A stretch of DNA of 64,000 bases from UBA3792 sp045114775 (GTDB taxonomy: Bacteria > Bacillota > Clostridia > Christensenellales > CAG-138). The notes below the pieces were generated by a model, which saw nothing but the letters and a program-made list of their open reading frames with translations, was not told the origin of the DNA and did not search any database. Location of the stretch: the NCBI GenBank assembly GCA_045114775.1, contig JBGULC010000012.1:62001-126000 (forward strand), read 5' to 3'. This document shows, piece after piece, positions 8,813 through 17,032 of the stretch; within the stretch, counting starts at the first letter, position 1; the number at the start of each line of letters is the position of its first letter. The position numbers and the translations under genes are program-made.

Positions 8813-10978
8813 TTACTTGAACTTGACCGTCTTAAGCTTCTCCATCGTCTCGAAGGAGAGGATCGTGACCTCGTTCTGACCGATCACGTAGAATGCATCC
8901 TCCACGAAGAGGCCTCTGCCGTCGCCGAACCAATCGTCGTCGGTCTGGATCTCGCCGATCTTCTTGAACGAATCGCCCTCAACGCGGAACACGTAGTATG
9001 CGTTGTCCGCCGGGAACGCAACCGTCTGCGTCGCGACGTCGGCAAATACGATCTTGTGGTTATATTGCACCTGCGTCCAGTTCACGTCCTTCACGGACAG
9101 CTTGAACGCTTCCTTCACATCCGACGGATCGGAGATATCGAACATGCTGATCTTGACGTTTTCCGTCCAGCCGTGTTCTTCGTCCGCGTCGTAGCCGATG
9201 CCGAGAAGCTTGCCCTCGCCGAAGGGATGCAGGTATGCGGAGAATCCGGGGATCTTGAGCGTTCCGATGATCTTCGGGTTGCTCGGATCAGAAAGGTCTG
9301 CGGAGAACAGCGGGTCGACCTGGCGGAACGTGACGAAGTATGCAACGTCGCCCATGAACCGCACGGACTGCACTGTTTCATCTTTCGCGAGGTTTTCGAG
9401 CTTGCCGACCATGTTCAGGTTTCCGTCAAGCACCAGGAGGCTGCAGTCGCCGCTGCTGTTCCATTCGTAAGTGTCGATGCCGTCCGTCCAGATCGTCTGT
9501 ACGCTCTCATTGCGCGTCACAACGAACCGGTAATAGCCGTTGTATTCGTCCATACTGAACTGATTGAGAAGCTGACCGGGGATCTTCGTCTCAGCGACTG
9601 CTTCGATCTTGCCGTCCTCGATCGTGAACCGGAACAGGTTCGTGTCCGAGCCGGAGAAAGTCTGCACATAATGCTTGCCGTTCTTGTCGGTCTTTTCCTC
9701 GGTCTGATCGCTGCGCCACTCCTGCGACGCGATCAGAACGTCTTTGCCGTTGCAGTAGACCTGGCTGCAGCCGCCGAGCACGGCCTTATGCGAATCAAAC
9801 TCCTTGCCGTCCAGTGCGTTAATCGTCGCGACGATCGTGAACGCGTTGTCCTTCGATTCCGTATTGACATAGATCTCATCCGGAAGCAGTGTGACCGCTT
9901 CGCCGTTCGTGATCACCTTCGGGCAGTACTCACGGACCGGCATTGCTTCGTCGATCGCGTACCAATACCAGATACGATAATCCGAAACGAGCACGAGCAG
10001 ATCGCCGACCAGTCGTGCGGAGCGGTAGTTGCCTTGCTGCTTGTGCGTGGCAAGGTGTTTCGGCGCGGTGCGGTCGCTGATATCGTAGACATCCGCGATC
10101 GTGTACTGGCGGTCCTCATCCTTGACCTTATCGCTCCAGTCATTGTAGTTGCCGAACAGGAAGAGGCGATCGCCGCACAGCATCATTTCGCTGTAATACT
10201 GATAGAACATATCCATATCCTTCGACTCGCGAAGCTTGATCGTGCCGACGATCTCCGAATCACGACCCTCCGCGGAAAGGATATAGACCTTATTCTTATT
10301 CTGATTCAGCGCGTAGATCCAGGTTCCGTCGGTCTTGACGATATCCGCCTCGTCGACGCCCTCGACCTGCACGTTCGTGCCGGAATAACTGCGGCCGGTT
10401 TCGCCGTTCGCGGCGTCTACGGTTTTCACGACATCCATCGGCATCGCCATCGAATCCGACGCCGCCATCGGCGCTTCCTCGGGCATTGCTTCCATCTCGA
10501 ACGATATGGCTTCATCCGCAATGATCCCGTTTCTGTAAGACGAGCCGCGGTCTCTGTTCATGCGCTCTTTCATGATCTCGCCGAGCGCGTCGTAGGAGCC
10601 TACGGGCTCCGGCGCGGTCGGATCGGATACGTTCAACGCTTCCGCTGTGAGTGCAAGCGATGCGTCTTCCGCATTCGCGACAAATCCGTCCGCCTCGGTA
10701 TTTGTTTCGTTCGCTTCGGCGACGATCGGCGCATTGGCGCTTACGGCGTCCGCCTGACGGGAAGCTTCCTTCTTGCCTGCATTTCTGCCGAAACCGAAGC
10801 CGACGGCAAGGCACGCCGCGGTCGCGACGGCAGCCGCCGGAATCGCGATCAGCCATTGACGGGCGCTGCTCTTCCGTGCGTTGGTCTTCTGTGCGCTCTC
10901 CGCCCGAATCTCATCGAGCAGGCCTTCGCGCACATGAATCTCATCGTTTGTCTTTCGATACGAATCCTTAAACTTCAT
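8813..10978 (-). CDS. Membrane-anchored beta-propeller protein (PF09826-like), ECF sigma partner
   Basis: 721 residues. A cytoplasmic N-terminus of about 40 residues (MKFKDSYRKTNDEIHVREGL) is followed by one transmembrane helix (about 41-64) and a large extracellular part. Residues around TNVQVEGVDEADIVKTDG are the hallmark of the secreted beta-propeller family PF09826, whose repeats continue to the end. ATG 10978 has GGAGGAG in front; a TTG 12 bp upstream is a weaker choice. It overlaps the sigma factor gene by 11 bp. The short charged N-terminus plus one helix resembles anti-sigma partners, so it may sense an envelope signal and hold the sigma factor; this is inference. Confidence 0.9.
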   Translation of the reverse strand: MKFKDSYRKTNDEIHVREGLLDEIRAESAQKTNARKSSARQWLIAIPAAAVATAACLAVGFGFGRNAGKKEASRQADAVSANAPIVAEANETNTEADGFVANAEDASLALTAEALNVSDPTAPEPVGSYDALGEIMKERMNRDRGSSYRNGIIADEAISFEMEAMPEEAPMAASDSMAMPMDVVKTVDAANGETGRSYSGTNVQVEGVDEADIVKTDGTWIYALNQNKNKVYILSAEGRDSEIVGTIKLRESKDMDMFYQYYSEMMLCGDRLFLFGNYNDWSDKVKDEDRQYTIADVYDISDRTAPKHLATHKQQGNYRSARLVGDLLVLVSDYRIWYWYAIDEAMPVREYCPKVITNGEAVTLLPDEIYVNTESKDNAFTIVATINALDGKEFDSHKAVLGGCSQVYCNGKDVLIASQEWRSDQTEEKTDKNGKHYVQTFSGSDTNLFRFTIEDGKIEAVAETKIPGQLLNQFSMDEYNGYYRFVVTRNESVQTIWTDGIDTYEWNSSGDCSLLVLDGNLNMVGKLENLAKDETVQSVRFMGDVAYFVTFRQVDPLFSADLSDPSNPKIIGTLKIPGFSAYLHPFGEGKLLGIGYDADEEHGWTENVKISMFDISDPSDVKEAFKLSVKDVNWTQVQYNHKIVFADVATQTVAFPADNAYYVFRVEGDSFKKIGEIQTDDDWFGDGRGLFVEDAFYVIGQNEVTILSFETMEKLKTVKFK

Positions 10979-11480
10979 ATTCTCCTCCAAGCTCTTCTTT
11001 CAGCATTCCTCTTGCACGGTGCAGCCAGGATTTGACCGTCGATTCGGTCGTCCGCATCACTTGGGCGATCTCCTTGACGGCGTAATCCTCGTAGTAGTAC
11101 AGATGGATCGCCGTACGGTATTTTTCCGGGAGCCGCATCACCGCATCGTACACCGTCGAATCGGTCCCCTCGTCCTCCGACGCAAGCTGACCCGCCGCTT
11201 CTTCCGGTACGCTGTGCCGGCGGAACGCGCTGCCCAAAAGCGATTTCGAACAGTTCAGCGCGACTTTGATGAGCCACGCCTTCTGATGCTCCTCGCTCAA
11301 AAAGTCCGGGCCGCTCTTCAGGCATCGCAGAAAAACCTCCTGTACGACGTCCTCCGCGTCGGCGGCGCTTCGCGTGCGTACCAGCGCCAGACGGTAGATC
11401 ATGTCGCCGTACGTTTGAAACAGGGTATCGAGGTCGTTGTTGACCGGCCGTTTTTCTTGGTGTTGCATGCAGTGTTCCAA
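10968..11480 (-). CDS. ECF-type RNA polymerase sigma factor
   Basis: 170 residues. Region 2 is LFQTYGDMIYRLALVRTRSAADAEDVVQEVFLRCLK and region 4 is LPEKYRTAIHLYYYEDYAVKEIAQVMRTTESTVKSWLHRAR, the compact two-domain ECF layout. The likely start is TTG 11480 with AGGAG eight bases upstream; an in-frame ATG is at 11468. It overlaps the beta-propeller gene, indicating coupling. It should direct RNA polymerase to a small regulon that may include this operon. The signal is not visible. Confidence 0.93.
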   Translation of the reverse strand: MEHCMQHQEKRPVNNDLDTLFQTYGDMIYRLALVRTRSAADAEDVVQEVFLRCLKSGPDFLSEEHQKAWLIKVALNCSKSLLGSAFRRHSVPEEAAGQLASEDEGTDSTVYDAVMRLPEKYRTAIHLYYYEDYAVKEIAQVMRTTESTVKSWLHRARGMLKEELGGEYEV

Positions 11481-11552
11481 CGTTTTTTGCTCCTCACATA
11501 TAATACCGCGAAGTCCCGGATTCGGTTGCGCGGTTTCTCTTCTTTTTAAAAA

Positions 11553-11558
11553 ATTATA
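11553..11558 (-). promoter_or_regulatory. Possible -10 box of the ECF sigma operon
   Basis: TATAAT on the minus strand (11558-11553), about 73 bp ahead of the sigma start. No convincing -35 box is seen at 16-18 bp, so this is only a weak call. Confidence 0.35.
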
Positions 11559-11625
11559 ACGCGCGAATTCTGTCGAAGACGGCGCACCCGCATCAGTCTG
11601 CGCCGCACGCCGTCCGTCAATCCCT

Positions 11626-12561
11626 TTATTGTTTCTTCAGCTGTTCCAGAAGCCCTTCGCAGATCGCCTGCACCATCTTCTCACGGAATGCTTCGTCCTC
11701 CAGGTTCGCGCGGTCATTCTTGTTCTTCCAGTTGCCGAGGACAAGACGGACGCACGGGCATCCGCATTTGGACGCCACCTCGTCGCTGACCTTGTCGAAG
11801 CCCTTGCCCTTGCTGCTTTGGATATTCATGCCGGTCCCCTCCGAGTAGGCCTTGATCATGATCCGGGCAAAGCTCTCGTTCTTTTTCGTACCCTGTACAA
11901 AGCAGCCGTGCGTCGAGGAGCTGACCTCGTTGCACATCAGACGGATCGCTACGTCGCACTTGGCGTTCTTGATGATCTTCGCGCGCTTGGAGTTCCCGAC
12001 TTCTTTCTTGTTGTCTTCACGGGTGATGACGACCTTCGCGCCTCTGGATTCAAGGTACTCCTTGAGCTGCATTGCAAATTCCAGATTGTATGCGCCCTCG
12101 GTCTTGTACTTCGATCCGCCGTCGCGCGTGGGGTCGATACCGATCGTGAAGCCCGCAAACTCCGTGCCCGTATCGGGATCCGGTTCCGGCGTCACGCCGG
12201 GCTTCGGCGTTTCCGGCTCGATCGGCGGAGGCGTCGGCGTTTCGGGCACGGGCGTACCGGCTTCCGGCGTCTCAAAAGGCGTCGCATTCGGGTCTGTCGG
12301 TTCTTCGGTAGCCGCGTCAGTCGTTTCCGCAAGCGGATCCGGCGTGTTCTCTTCCGGCGGAAGAGCCTTGTCGGACGCCGTCGGCTCCTCGTTCATCTTC
12401 TGATTGATGCAGCGCAGCGTCTCCCGGAACGCTCCGCTCGCAAAGAAATAGATCGCGCCGACGATCATGCCGACGATCAATATGATCATTGCGCAGAACA
12501 GCGAAAAACCCAACGGATTGTTGATCCGGAAATGCTTTTTTCTGTTTTTGATTCGTTTCAT
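11626..12561 (-). CDS. Amidase_3-fold protein lacking most zinc ligands (predicted non-catalytic)
   Basis: 311 residues: cytoplasmic basic start, one membrane helix (about 18-42), a Glu/Thr/Pro-rich linker (about 55-133) and an N-acetylmuramoyl-L-alanine amidase-like domain (136-308). In active family members zinc is held by the H of DPGHGG, a downstream E and the H of S-[IL]-H-A-N, with a catalytic E in VExGF. Here these read DPTRDGG (143-149), E155 kept, RLMCN (207-211) and LVLGNW (273-278). Three of four key residues are absent, so it probably binds but does not cut peptidoglycan. ATG 12561 has AAGGAG. Confidence 0.85.
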   Translation of the reverse strand: MKRIKNRKKHFRINNPLGFSLFCAMIILIVGMIVGAIYFFASGAFRETLRCINQKMNEEPTASDKALPPEENTPDPLAETTDAATEEPTDPNATPFETPEAGTPVPETPTPPPIEPETPKPGVTPEPDPDTGTEFAGFTIGIDPTRDGGSKYKTEGAYNLEFAMQLKEYLESRGAKVVITREDNKKEVGNSKRAKIIKNAKCDVAIRLMCNEVSSSTHGCFVQGTKKNESFARIMIKAYSEGTGMNIQSSKGKGFDKVSDEVASKCGCPCVRLVLGNWKNKNDRANLEDEAFREKMVQAICEGLLEQLKKQ

Positions 12562-12598
12562 GGGATCGCTCCTTCCGAAAGCCGATTTTTGCTATTTC

Positions 12599-12604
12599 AT
12601 TGTA
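12599..12604 (-). promoter_or_regulatory. Extended -10 promoter of the amidase-like gene
   Basis: TGA-TACAAT on the minus strand (TACAAT at 12604-12599), an extended -10 about 38 bp ahead of the start codon. The -35 region is poor. Confidence 0.5.
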
Positions 12605-12675
12605 TCACGCATTTTGCAAATCGGAAGAGATTTTGCATTTTGTTCAAAAAAGATTAAAAAAGCACGCAGATAACG

Positions 12676-12704
12676 GATACAAATCCCGGAAAATATGGTA
12701 TGAT
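12676..12704 (+). promoter_or_regulatory. Extended -10 promoter at the phospholipase C-like gene, probably giving a leaderless mRNA
   Basis: TGG-TATGAT (12696-12704) with a partial -35 GATACA (12676-12681) 17 bp upstream. A transcript beginning the usual seven bases downstream would start at A12711, the first base of the in-frame ATG. No ribosome site is seen before either ATG 12705 or ATG 12711. Confidence 0.55.
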
Positions 12705-12710
12705 ATGGAC

Positions 12711-13556
12711 ATGCCTTATATCTGTACGCATCTTGCATTCGGAAAGCGCGTCGCCGAAGCGCTCGGGCGCTCGCCCGATGCGTTCGGAGGACCGTACGCG
12801 CTCGGCTGCTTCGGTCCGGATCTCTATTTCTTCGACCGTCTGCCGCCGACGCCGTTCATACCGCATCAGAAAAAGCACGGCAATCTTTTGCACGCGCAGG
12901 ATTGCTTTGCACTGTTTTCCGCGCTTGCCGACGCTTCGGACGAATCGCTTCATGCGTATCTTCTCGGGTTTTTAACACATATCGCGCTGGACAGCACCCT
13001 CCACCCCTATATCGAAGCGAAGCACCGCGGCCTCGACCACACGCGCTTCGAGGGCGTGATCGACTCGATCGTTTACGCCGAAACGAAAGATGCGATCCCC
13101 TACCGCGAGATCCTTACGCGCCGTGAAAACACCGACCGCATCGACGCGCTGCTCGCCGACGCTTCAAAAGCGCTTTGCAGCGCGTCCGTTTCGGGCGCAT
13201 ATACGCGCAGCGCGCGAAAGTTTTCGAGGCTCGCCCCGTTTCTGTTCGATCCGAAGGGCGGGCGATTCCGTGCGATCCGGCGTGCCGAACGCCTGTTCAA
13301 AAAGGAAGGTCTGCTTTCCGCCTTTCTGCTCGCCGCCGAACGCGACGACGGAGAGGATTGCATGAACCTCTCCCGTTCGGAATGGGCGTCGCCCTGGGAG
13401 CCGGACCGCATCCGCACCGAGAGCGTCCCGATGCTGTTCGACGAGGCGGAAGCGCTTGCCGTTTCCCTCATCCGCGCGTACGAAGCCGACGACCGCGAAA
13501 CGCTGCGCGCTCTGCTCTCCGGACGTACGATGCAGAAGGGGGCGCTCCCGCAATGA
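12711..13556 (+). CDS. Zinc-dependent phospholipase C-like protein
   Basis: 281 residues. MPYICTHLAFGKRV, HGNLLHAQDCF, LLGFLTHIALDSTLHPYIEAKHR and DHTRFEGVIDSIVYAE fit the zinc-dependent phospholipase C/S1-P1 nuclease-like family (PF00882), with histidines and aspartates spaced as metal ligands. No signal peptide is seen, so it may act in the cytosol, unlike secreted phospholipases. An ATG six bases upstream (12705) is also in frame. The 3' end overlaps the SLOG gene by 4 bp (ATGA). The real substrate is unknown. Confidence 0.85.
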   Translation: MPYICTHLAFGKRVAEALGRSPDAFGGPYALGCFGPDLYFFDRLPPTPFIPHQKKHGNLLHAQDCFALFSALADASDESLHAYLLGFLTHIALDSTLHPYIEAKHRGLDHTRFEGVIDSIVYAETKDAIPYREILTRRENTDRIDALLADASKALCSASVSGAYTRSARKFSRLAPFLFDPKGGRFRAIRRAERLFKKEGLLSAFLLAAERDDGEDCMNLSRSEWASPWEPDRIRTESVPMLFDEAEALAVSLIRAYEADDRETLRALLSGRTMQKGALPQ

Positions 13557-14020
13557 AGACCTGCTGCTTTACCGGACACCGCGAGCTGCCGAAAGAGGAT
13601 TCCCCCGAATACGCCGCGCTGCTCTCCTCGCTCGAAAACGCCGTCCGCGACGTCGTTCGCGAGGGCTGCAGCCGATTCCTTGTCGGCGGCGCCAAGGGCT
13701 TCGATCTTCTTGCCGGAGAATGGATCCTTTCCCTCAAGAAGGTCGATCCGACCGTATCCCTTAGCGTTTACGTGCCGCACCGCGGACAGGCGAACGCATA
13801 TTCTCCGAACGACCGGCAGCGCTATCGCGCGCTGCTCGAAGGCGCGGACGAGGTCCTAATCCTTTCCGAGCCGTACTACCCCGGCTGTATGCGCGAACGC
13901 AACGCGCGTATGGTGAACGATTCCGCATTCTGCATCGCGTACGTGCGCAGAAAGCACAGCGGCTCCGCGCAGACCATGCAGATGGCGGAAAAGAAGGGCC
14001 TCACGGTCCTTCGGCTGTAA
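13553..14020 (+). CDS. SLOG family protein (DUF1273/YpsA-like)
   Basis: 155 residues. KTCCFTGHRELP at the N-terminus, FLVGGAKGFDLLAGEW in the middle and VNDSAFCIAYV near the end are typical of the DUF1273/YpsA branch of the SLOG superfamily, a Rossmann-like fold that binds nucleotide-derived ligands. Its biochemical role is not settled. It is translationally coupled to the phospholipase-like gene by a 4 bp overlap and followed by a membrane protein gene 1 bp later. Confidence 0.9.
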   Translation: MKTCCFTGHRELPKEDSPEYAALLSSLENAVRDVVREGCSRFLVGGAKGFDLLAGEWILSLKKVDPTVSLSVYVPHRGQANAYSPNDRQRYRALLEGADEVLILSEPYYPGCMRERNARMVNDSAFCIAYVRRKHSGSAQTMQMAEKKGLTVLRL

Positions 14021-14021
14021 G

Positions 14022-14552
14022 ATGTCGCATCAACGTCAGGCATCCCCCATACGGCTCGTGCCGATGTGCGCGCTGCTCGCGCTTCTGCTGCTCTGCGCAG
14101 CCGAGGCGACGGGATGGTTTGCTCTGCTCTTTTTCCTTCCGATCGCGCTCTGTATGCTGCCGCTCTGCGAGGAACGGCTCTGGGCGCATCTGATCCTCTG
14201 CGATCTGCTGATCGCCGCGATCGTGCTCGCCCTGCCTGTCCCGCATTATGCATGGCTTGCATTTCTATGCATTCTCGCGCCGTATGTGCCGGTCCGACAC
14301 GCACTGCGGAATCTGAAAAAAACGGCCCTTTCGACGCTGCTTGCGATCGGGATCACGCTCCTGTGGACCGCGCTGATCGTTTTCGGGCTGACGTTTCTCA
14401 ACGTGTATCTGCTGACGCTGTTCCCGCCGCTGATCACGGTTCTTTTCGGGATCGGTATTCTGCTGTTCCTGTTTGTGTTCGACGTTTTTTATCAGCTTTT
14501 TCTGAAGCTTTACCGGAACCGTCTGCGCCGTTTCCTTCTGCCCCGCGCATAA
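14022..14552 (+). CDS. Hypothetical integral membrane protein
   Basis: 176 residues with about five hydrophobic segments (roughly residues 13-45, 50-70, 72-90, 105-130, 134-158) and a basic C-terminus (LYRNRLRRFLLPRA). I recognise no family. It begins 1 bp after the SLOG stop and is in the same transcription unit. No clear ribosome site is seen at ATG 14022, so coupling to the previous gene is likely. Confidence 0.75.
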   Translation: MSHQRQASPIRLVPMCALLALLLLCAAEATGWFALLFFLPIALCMLPLCEERLWAHLILCDLLIAAIVLALPVPHYAWLAFLCILAPYVPVRHALRNLKKTALSTLLAIGITLLWTALIVFGLTFLNVYLLTLFPPLITVLFGIGILLFLFVFDVFYQLFLKLYRNRLRRFLLPRA

Positions 14553-14580
14553 GCGCGCTCTTTCGCGGCATACTGAGAGT

Positions 14581-16926
14581 ATGTGCGAGCAAAAAGCCAT
14601 TCGAATCTATAAAAGTCTTTCCCGCCGACGCCGCCGTCGGCGTTTTTTCATCACGCTCCTGCTCCTGCTCTTCACGCCGCTGCTTGCGGGCGCGATCTGG
14701 CTGTTCTCGCAGGACGCGTGGCATGCGCTTGATCTCGAAAAGATCTACGCCGCAGACGAAACGCTTCTGATCAAGGACCGGGACGGCGCCGTCGTCTCCC
14801 GCCTGTACCTTCGTGAAAACCGCATCTCCGTCGACGTTTCCGCACTGCCGGACCACGTCAAAAGCGCGTTTCTCGCCGCGGAGGACGCGCGGTTCTACTC
14901 GCATCCGGGCTTCGACCTCATCCGCATCGCGGGCGCAGCGCTGCACGATCTCAAGGCCGGTTCCTATATCGAAGGCGCGAGCACCGTCACGCAGCAGCTC
15001 ATCAAGCTCACGCATCTTACCGCCGAAAAGACGCTTGACCGCAAGGTGGACGAGGCGATCCTCTCCTATCAGCTCGAGCAGCTTCTTTCAAAGGACGAGA
15101 TCCTCTCCTGTTACCTGAACCGCGTCTATTTCGGCGCGGGCTATTACGGCGTCGAAGCGGCAGCCGAGGGGTATTTCGGCGTGCACGCAAACGAGCTCAC
15201 GCTTGCGCAGAGCGCGCTTCTGGCGGGCGTTCTGAAATCTCCGGCGACGTATGCGCCGCACCTTCGGCCCGAAGCGTCGCTCGGCCGCCGCGGCGTGATC
15301 CTCGATCTGATGGTCGAATACGGCATGATCGACGCCGAGGCTGCCGCGCGCGCGAAAACCGAACCCCTGAACCTTGTTTCCGACACGCTGAAGCAAAAGC
15401 ACAATTCCTACATCGACCTTGCCATGACCGAGGCCTGCCGCATCCTGGGCTGCGATCTCGATACGCTTCAGGTCAGCGGCCTGACGATCGAGACGGCGAT
15501 GGACGCCGAAGCGCAGCAAATTGCGGAAAACGCGTTCAAAAACGACGCGTACTTTCCGCTGTACGGCGACGAATCCGCCGAAGGCGCGCTCGTTCTGATC
15601 GACGCGAAAACAGGCGGCGTATCCGCGATCGTCGGCGGCCGCGACGACGGGACCGCGCTCGGCTTCAACCGCGCGACGCGCATCCGGCGGCAGCCGGGCA
15701 GCGCAATCAAGCCGATCCTGGTCTACGGTCCCGCGCTTGAAGCGGGCTATACGCCAGCGTCCATGCTGCTCGACGACGCGACGGAGTTCGGCGACTATAC
15801 GCCGCGCAACGCCAACGGCCGCTATATGGGATGGATCACCATGCGCGAGGCAGTGACACGCTCGCTGAATCTGCCCGCCGTGTCGCTGTTCCGGGAGCTC
15901 GGTGTCTCGTACTGCAAAGCCTTTGCCGCGCAGCTCGGCATCCCGTTCGACGTGCGGGACGATTCTCTGACGCTCGCGCTCGGCGGCTTCACCTACGGCG
16001 TCTCCCCCTACCGGCTCTGCGGCGCTTATGCCGCACTCGCCGCAGGCGGCGTCTACCGAGCGCCGTACGTGATCACACGGATCGTCGACCGCTCGGGGAC
16101 CGAGCTCTATCGGCACGTTTCGCAAGCAAGCCGGGTCATGTCCGAGGGCAACGCCTTTCTTCTGACCTCCCTTCTGGAAAGCGTAGCGCAGCGCGGCACG
16201 GCGAGCATGCTGAACGCGCTTTCGATCCCGCTTGCCGCCAAGACCGGCACAGTCGGCGACGAGACCGGCAACCGCGATATCTGGCTTGCCTGCTACAATC
16301 CCGAATACGCGGCCGTCGTCTGGATGGGTTTCGACGATGCGAGCGACGGACGCTGTCTTCCGAAGGACAGCGGCGGCGGCACCTTTCCCGCCATGCTGCT
16401 TTCGGACGTCTTTTCCGCGCTGTACCGCGACCGCGAGGCGCCGGATTTTACCGTACCGGACAGCGTGACGGAGATCGCGCTCGACGCGGTGACGCTGAAA
16501 AACGAACATATCGCCGTGCGCGCCTCGTCGCTTACGCCGAAGGAGCAGACCGTTTCGGAATACTTTCTGCGCGGAACGGAGCCTGTCGACGTTTCGGACT
16601 ACTGGCAGCTTCCGGAGCCGCCGACCGATCTGACGGTCACGCTTGCAAACGACGTTGCGGAGATCACGTTCACGCCTCCCTCGCGTTATATGCGCTACCG
16701 GCTCTACCGCGAGGACGCCTCCGGCTTCGCCTTTCTGCTGACGACGTTCGAGGGCGCCGCGTACACCGTCGGTTTCTCCGATCCCGTCGGCGATCTGAAC
16801 GGCGAGTATGCTTATTACGTGATCCCGGTCCACCCCTCGCTCACGGTCGACGGGCAGCCTGTCACGGGACGAATCAGTGAAAAGCGCTGGATCTCCGTAT
16901 GGCATTCCTTCTCCTTTTACCCTTAA
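14581..16926 (+). CDS. Class A penicillin-binding protein (transglycosylase/transpeptidase)
   Basis: 781 residues: a basic cytoplasmic start (RRRRRRR), one membrane helix (about 21-43), a GT51 glycosyltransferase with catalytic E101 in AAEDARFYSHPG and GASTVTQQL, then a transpeptidase with the active serine motif SAIK (near 373), SLN (near 428) and KTG (near 553). A fibronectin-like stretch fills the C-terminus. It polymerises and crosslinks peptidoglycan outside the membrane. It resembles PBP1A/PBP2c types. ATG 14581 is 28 bp after the upstream membrane gene and has only a weak ribosome site (TGAGAG). Confidence 0.95.
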   Translation: MCEQKAIRIYKSLSRRRRRRRFFITLLLLLFTPLLAGAIWLFSQDAWHALDLEKIYAADETLLIKDRDGAVVSRLYLRENRISVDVSALPDHVKSAFLAAEDARFYSHPGFDLIRIAGAALHDLKAGSYIEGASTVTQQLIKLTHLTAEKTLDRKVDEAILSYQLEQLLSKDEILSCYLNRVYFGAGYYGVEAAAEGYFGVHANELTLAQSALLAGVLKSPATYAPHLRPEASLGRRGVILDLMVEYGMIDAEAAARAKTEPLNLVSDTLKQKHNSYIDLAMTEACRILGCDLDTLQVSGLTIETAMDAEAQQIAENAFKNDAYFPLYGDESAEGALVLIDAKTGGVSAIVGGRDDGTALGFNRATRIRRQPGSAIKPILVYGPALEAGYTPASMLLDDATEFGDYTPRNANGRYMGWITMREAVTRSLNLPAVSLFRELGVSYCKAFAAQLGIPFDVRDDSLTLALGGFTYGVSPYRLCGAYAALAAGGVYRAPYVITRIVDRSGTELYRHVSQASRVMSEGNAFLLTSLLESVAQRGTASMLNALSIPLAAKTGTVGDETGNRDIWLACYNPEYAAVVWMGFDDASDGRCLPKDSGGGTFPAMLLSDVFSALYRDREAPDFTVPDSVTEIALDAVTLKNEHIAVRASSLTPKEQTVSEYFLRGTEPVDVSDYWQLPEPPTDLTVTLANDVAEITFTPPSRYMRYRLYREDASGFAFLLTTFEGAAYTVGFSDPVGDLNGEYAYYVIPVHPSLTVDGQPVTGRISEKRWISVWHSFSFYP

Positions 16927-16949
16927 TAAAGAATATTTTTAACAAAAGG

Positions 16950-17010
16950 TTGACGAAATCGCGAATTTATATTATATTATTAAAGGGTAATCACAGCAAA
17001 TTGCCGCAAT
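16950..17010 (+). promoter_or_regulatory. Promoter and possible operator of the GntR gene
   Basis: TTGACG (16950-16955), 17 bp, TATATT (16973-16978). Downstream, in the leader, ATTGC-C-GCAAT (17000-17010) is a perfect inverted repeat of the size bound by FadR-type GntR dimers. Autoregulation is inferred. Confidence 0.65.
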
Positions 17011-17032
17011 ATCAATATGGAGAGTGAGAATT

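Noticed and set aside
9056..11035. 659-codon plus-strand frame opposite the beta-propeller gene
   Set aside because: The minus-strand protein has a clear PF09826 motif and operon context; the opposite frame has none.
15088..16905. 605-codon minus-strand frame opposite the penicillin-binding protein
   Set aside because: The plus-strand gene has all catalytic motifs; the reverse frame is compositionally a shadow.
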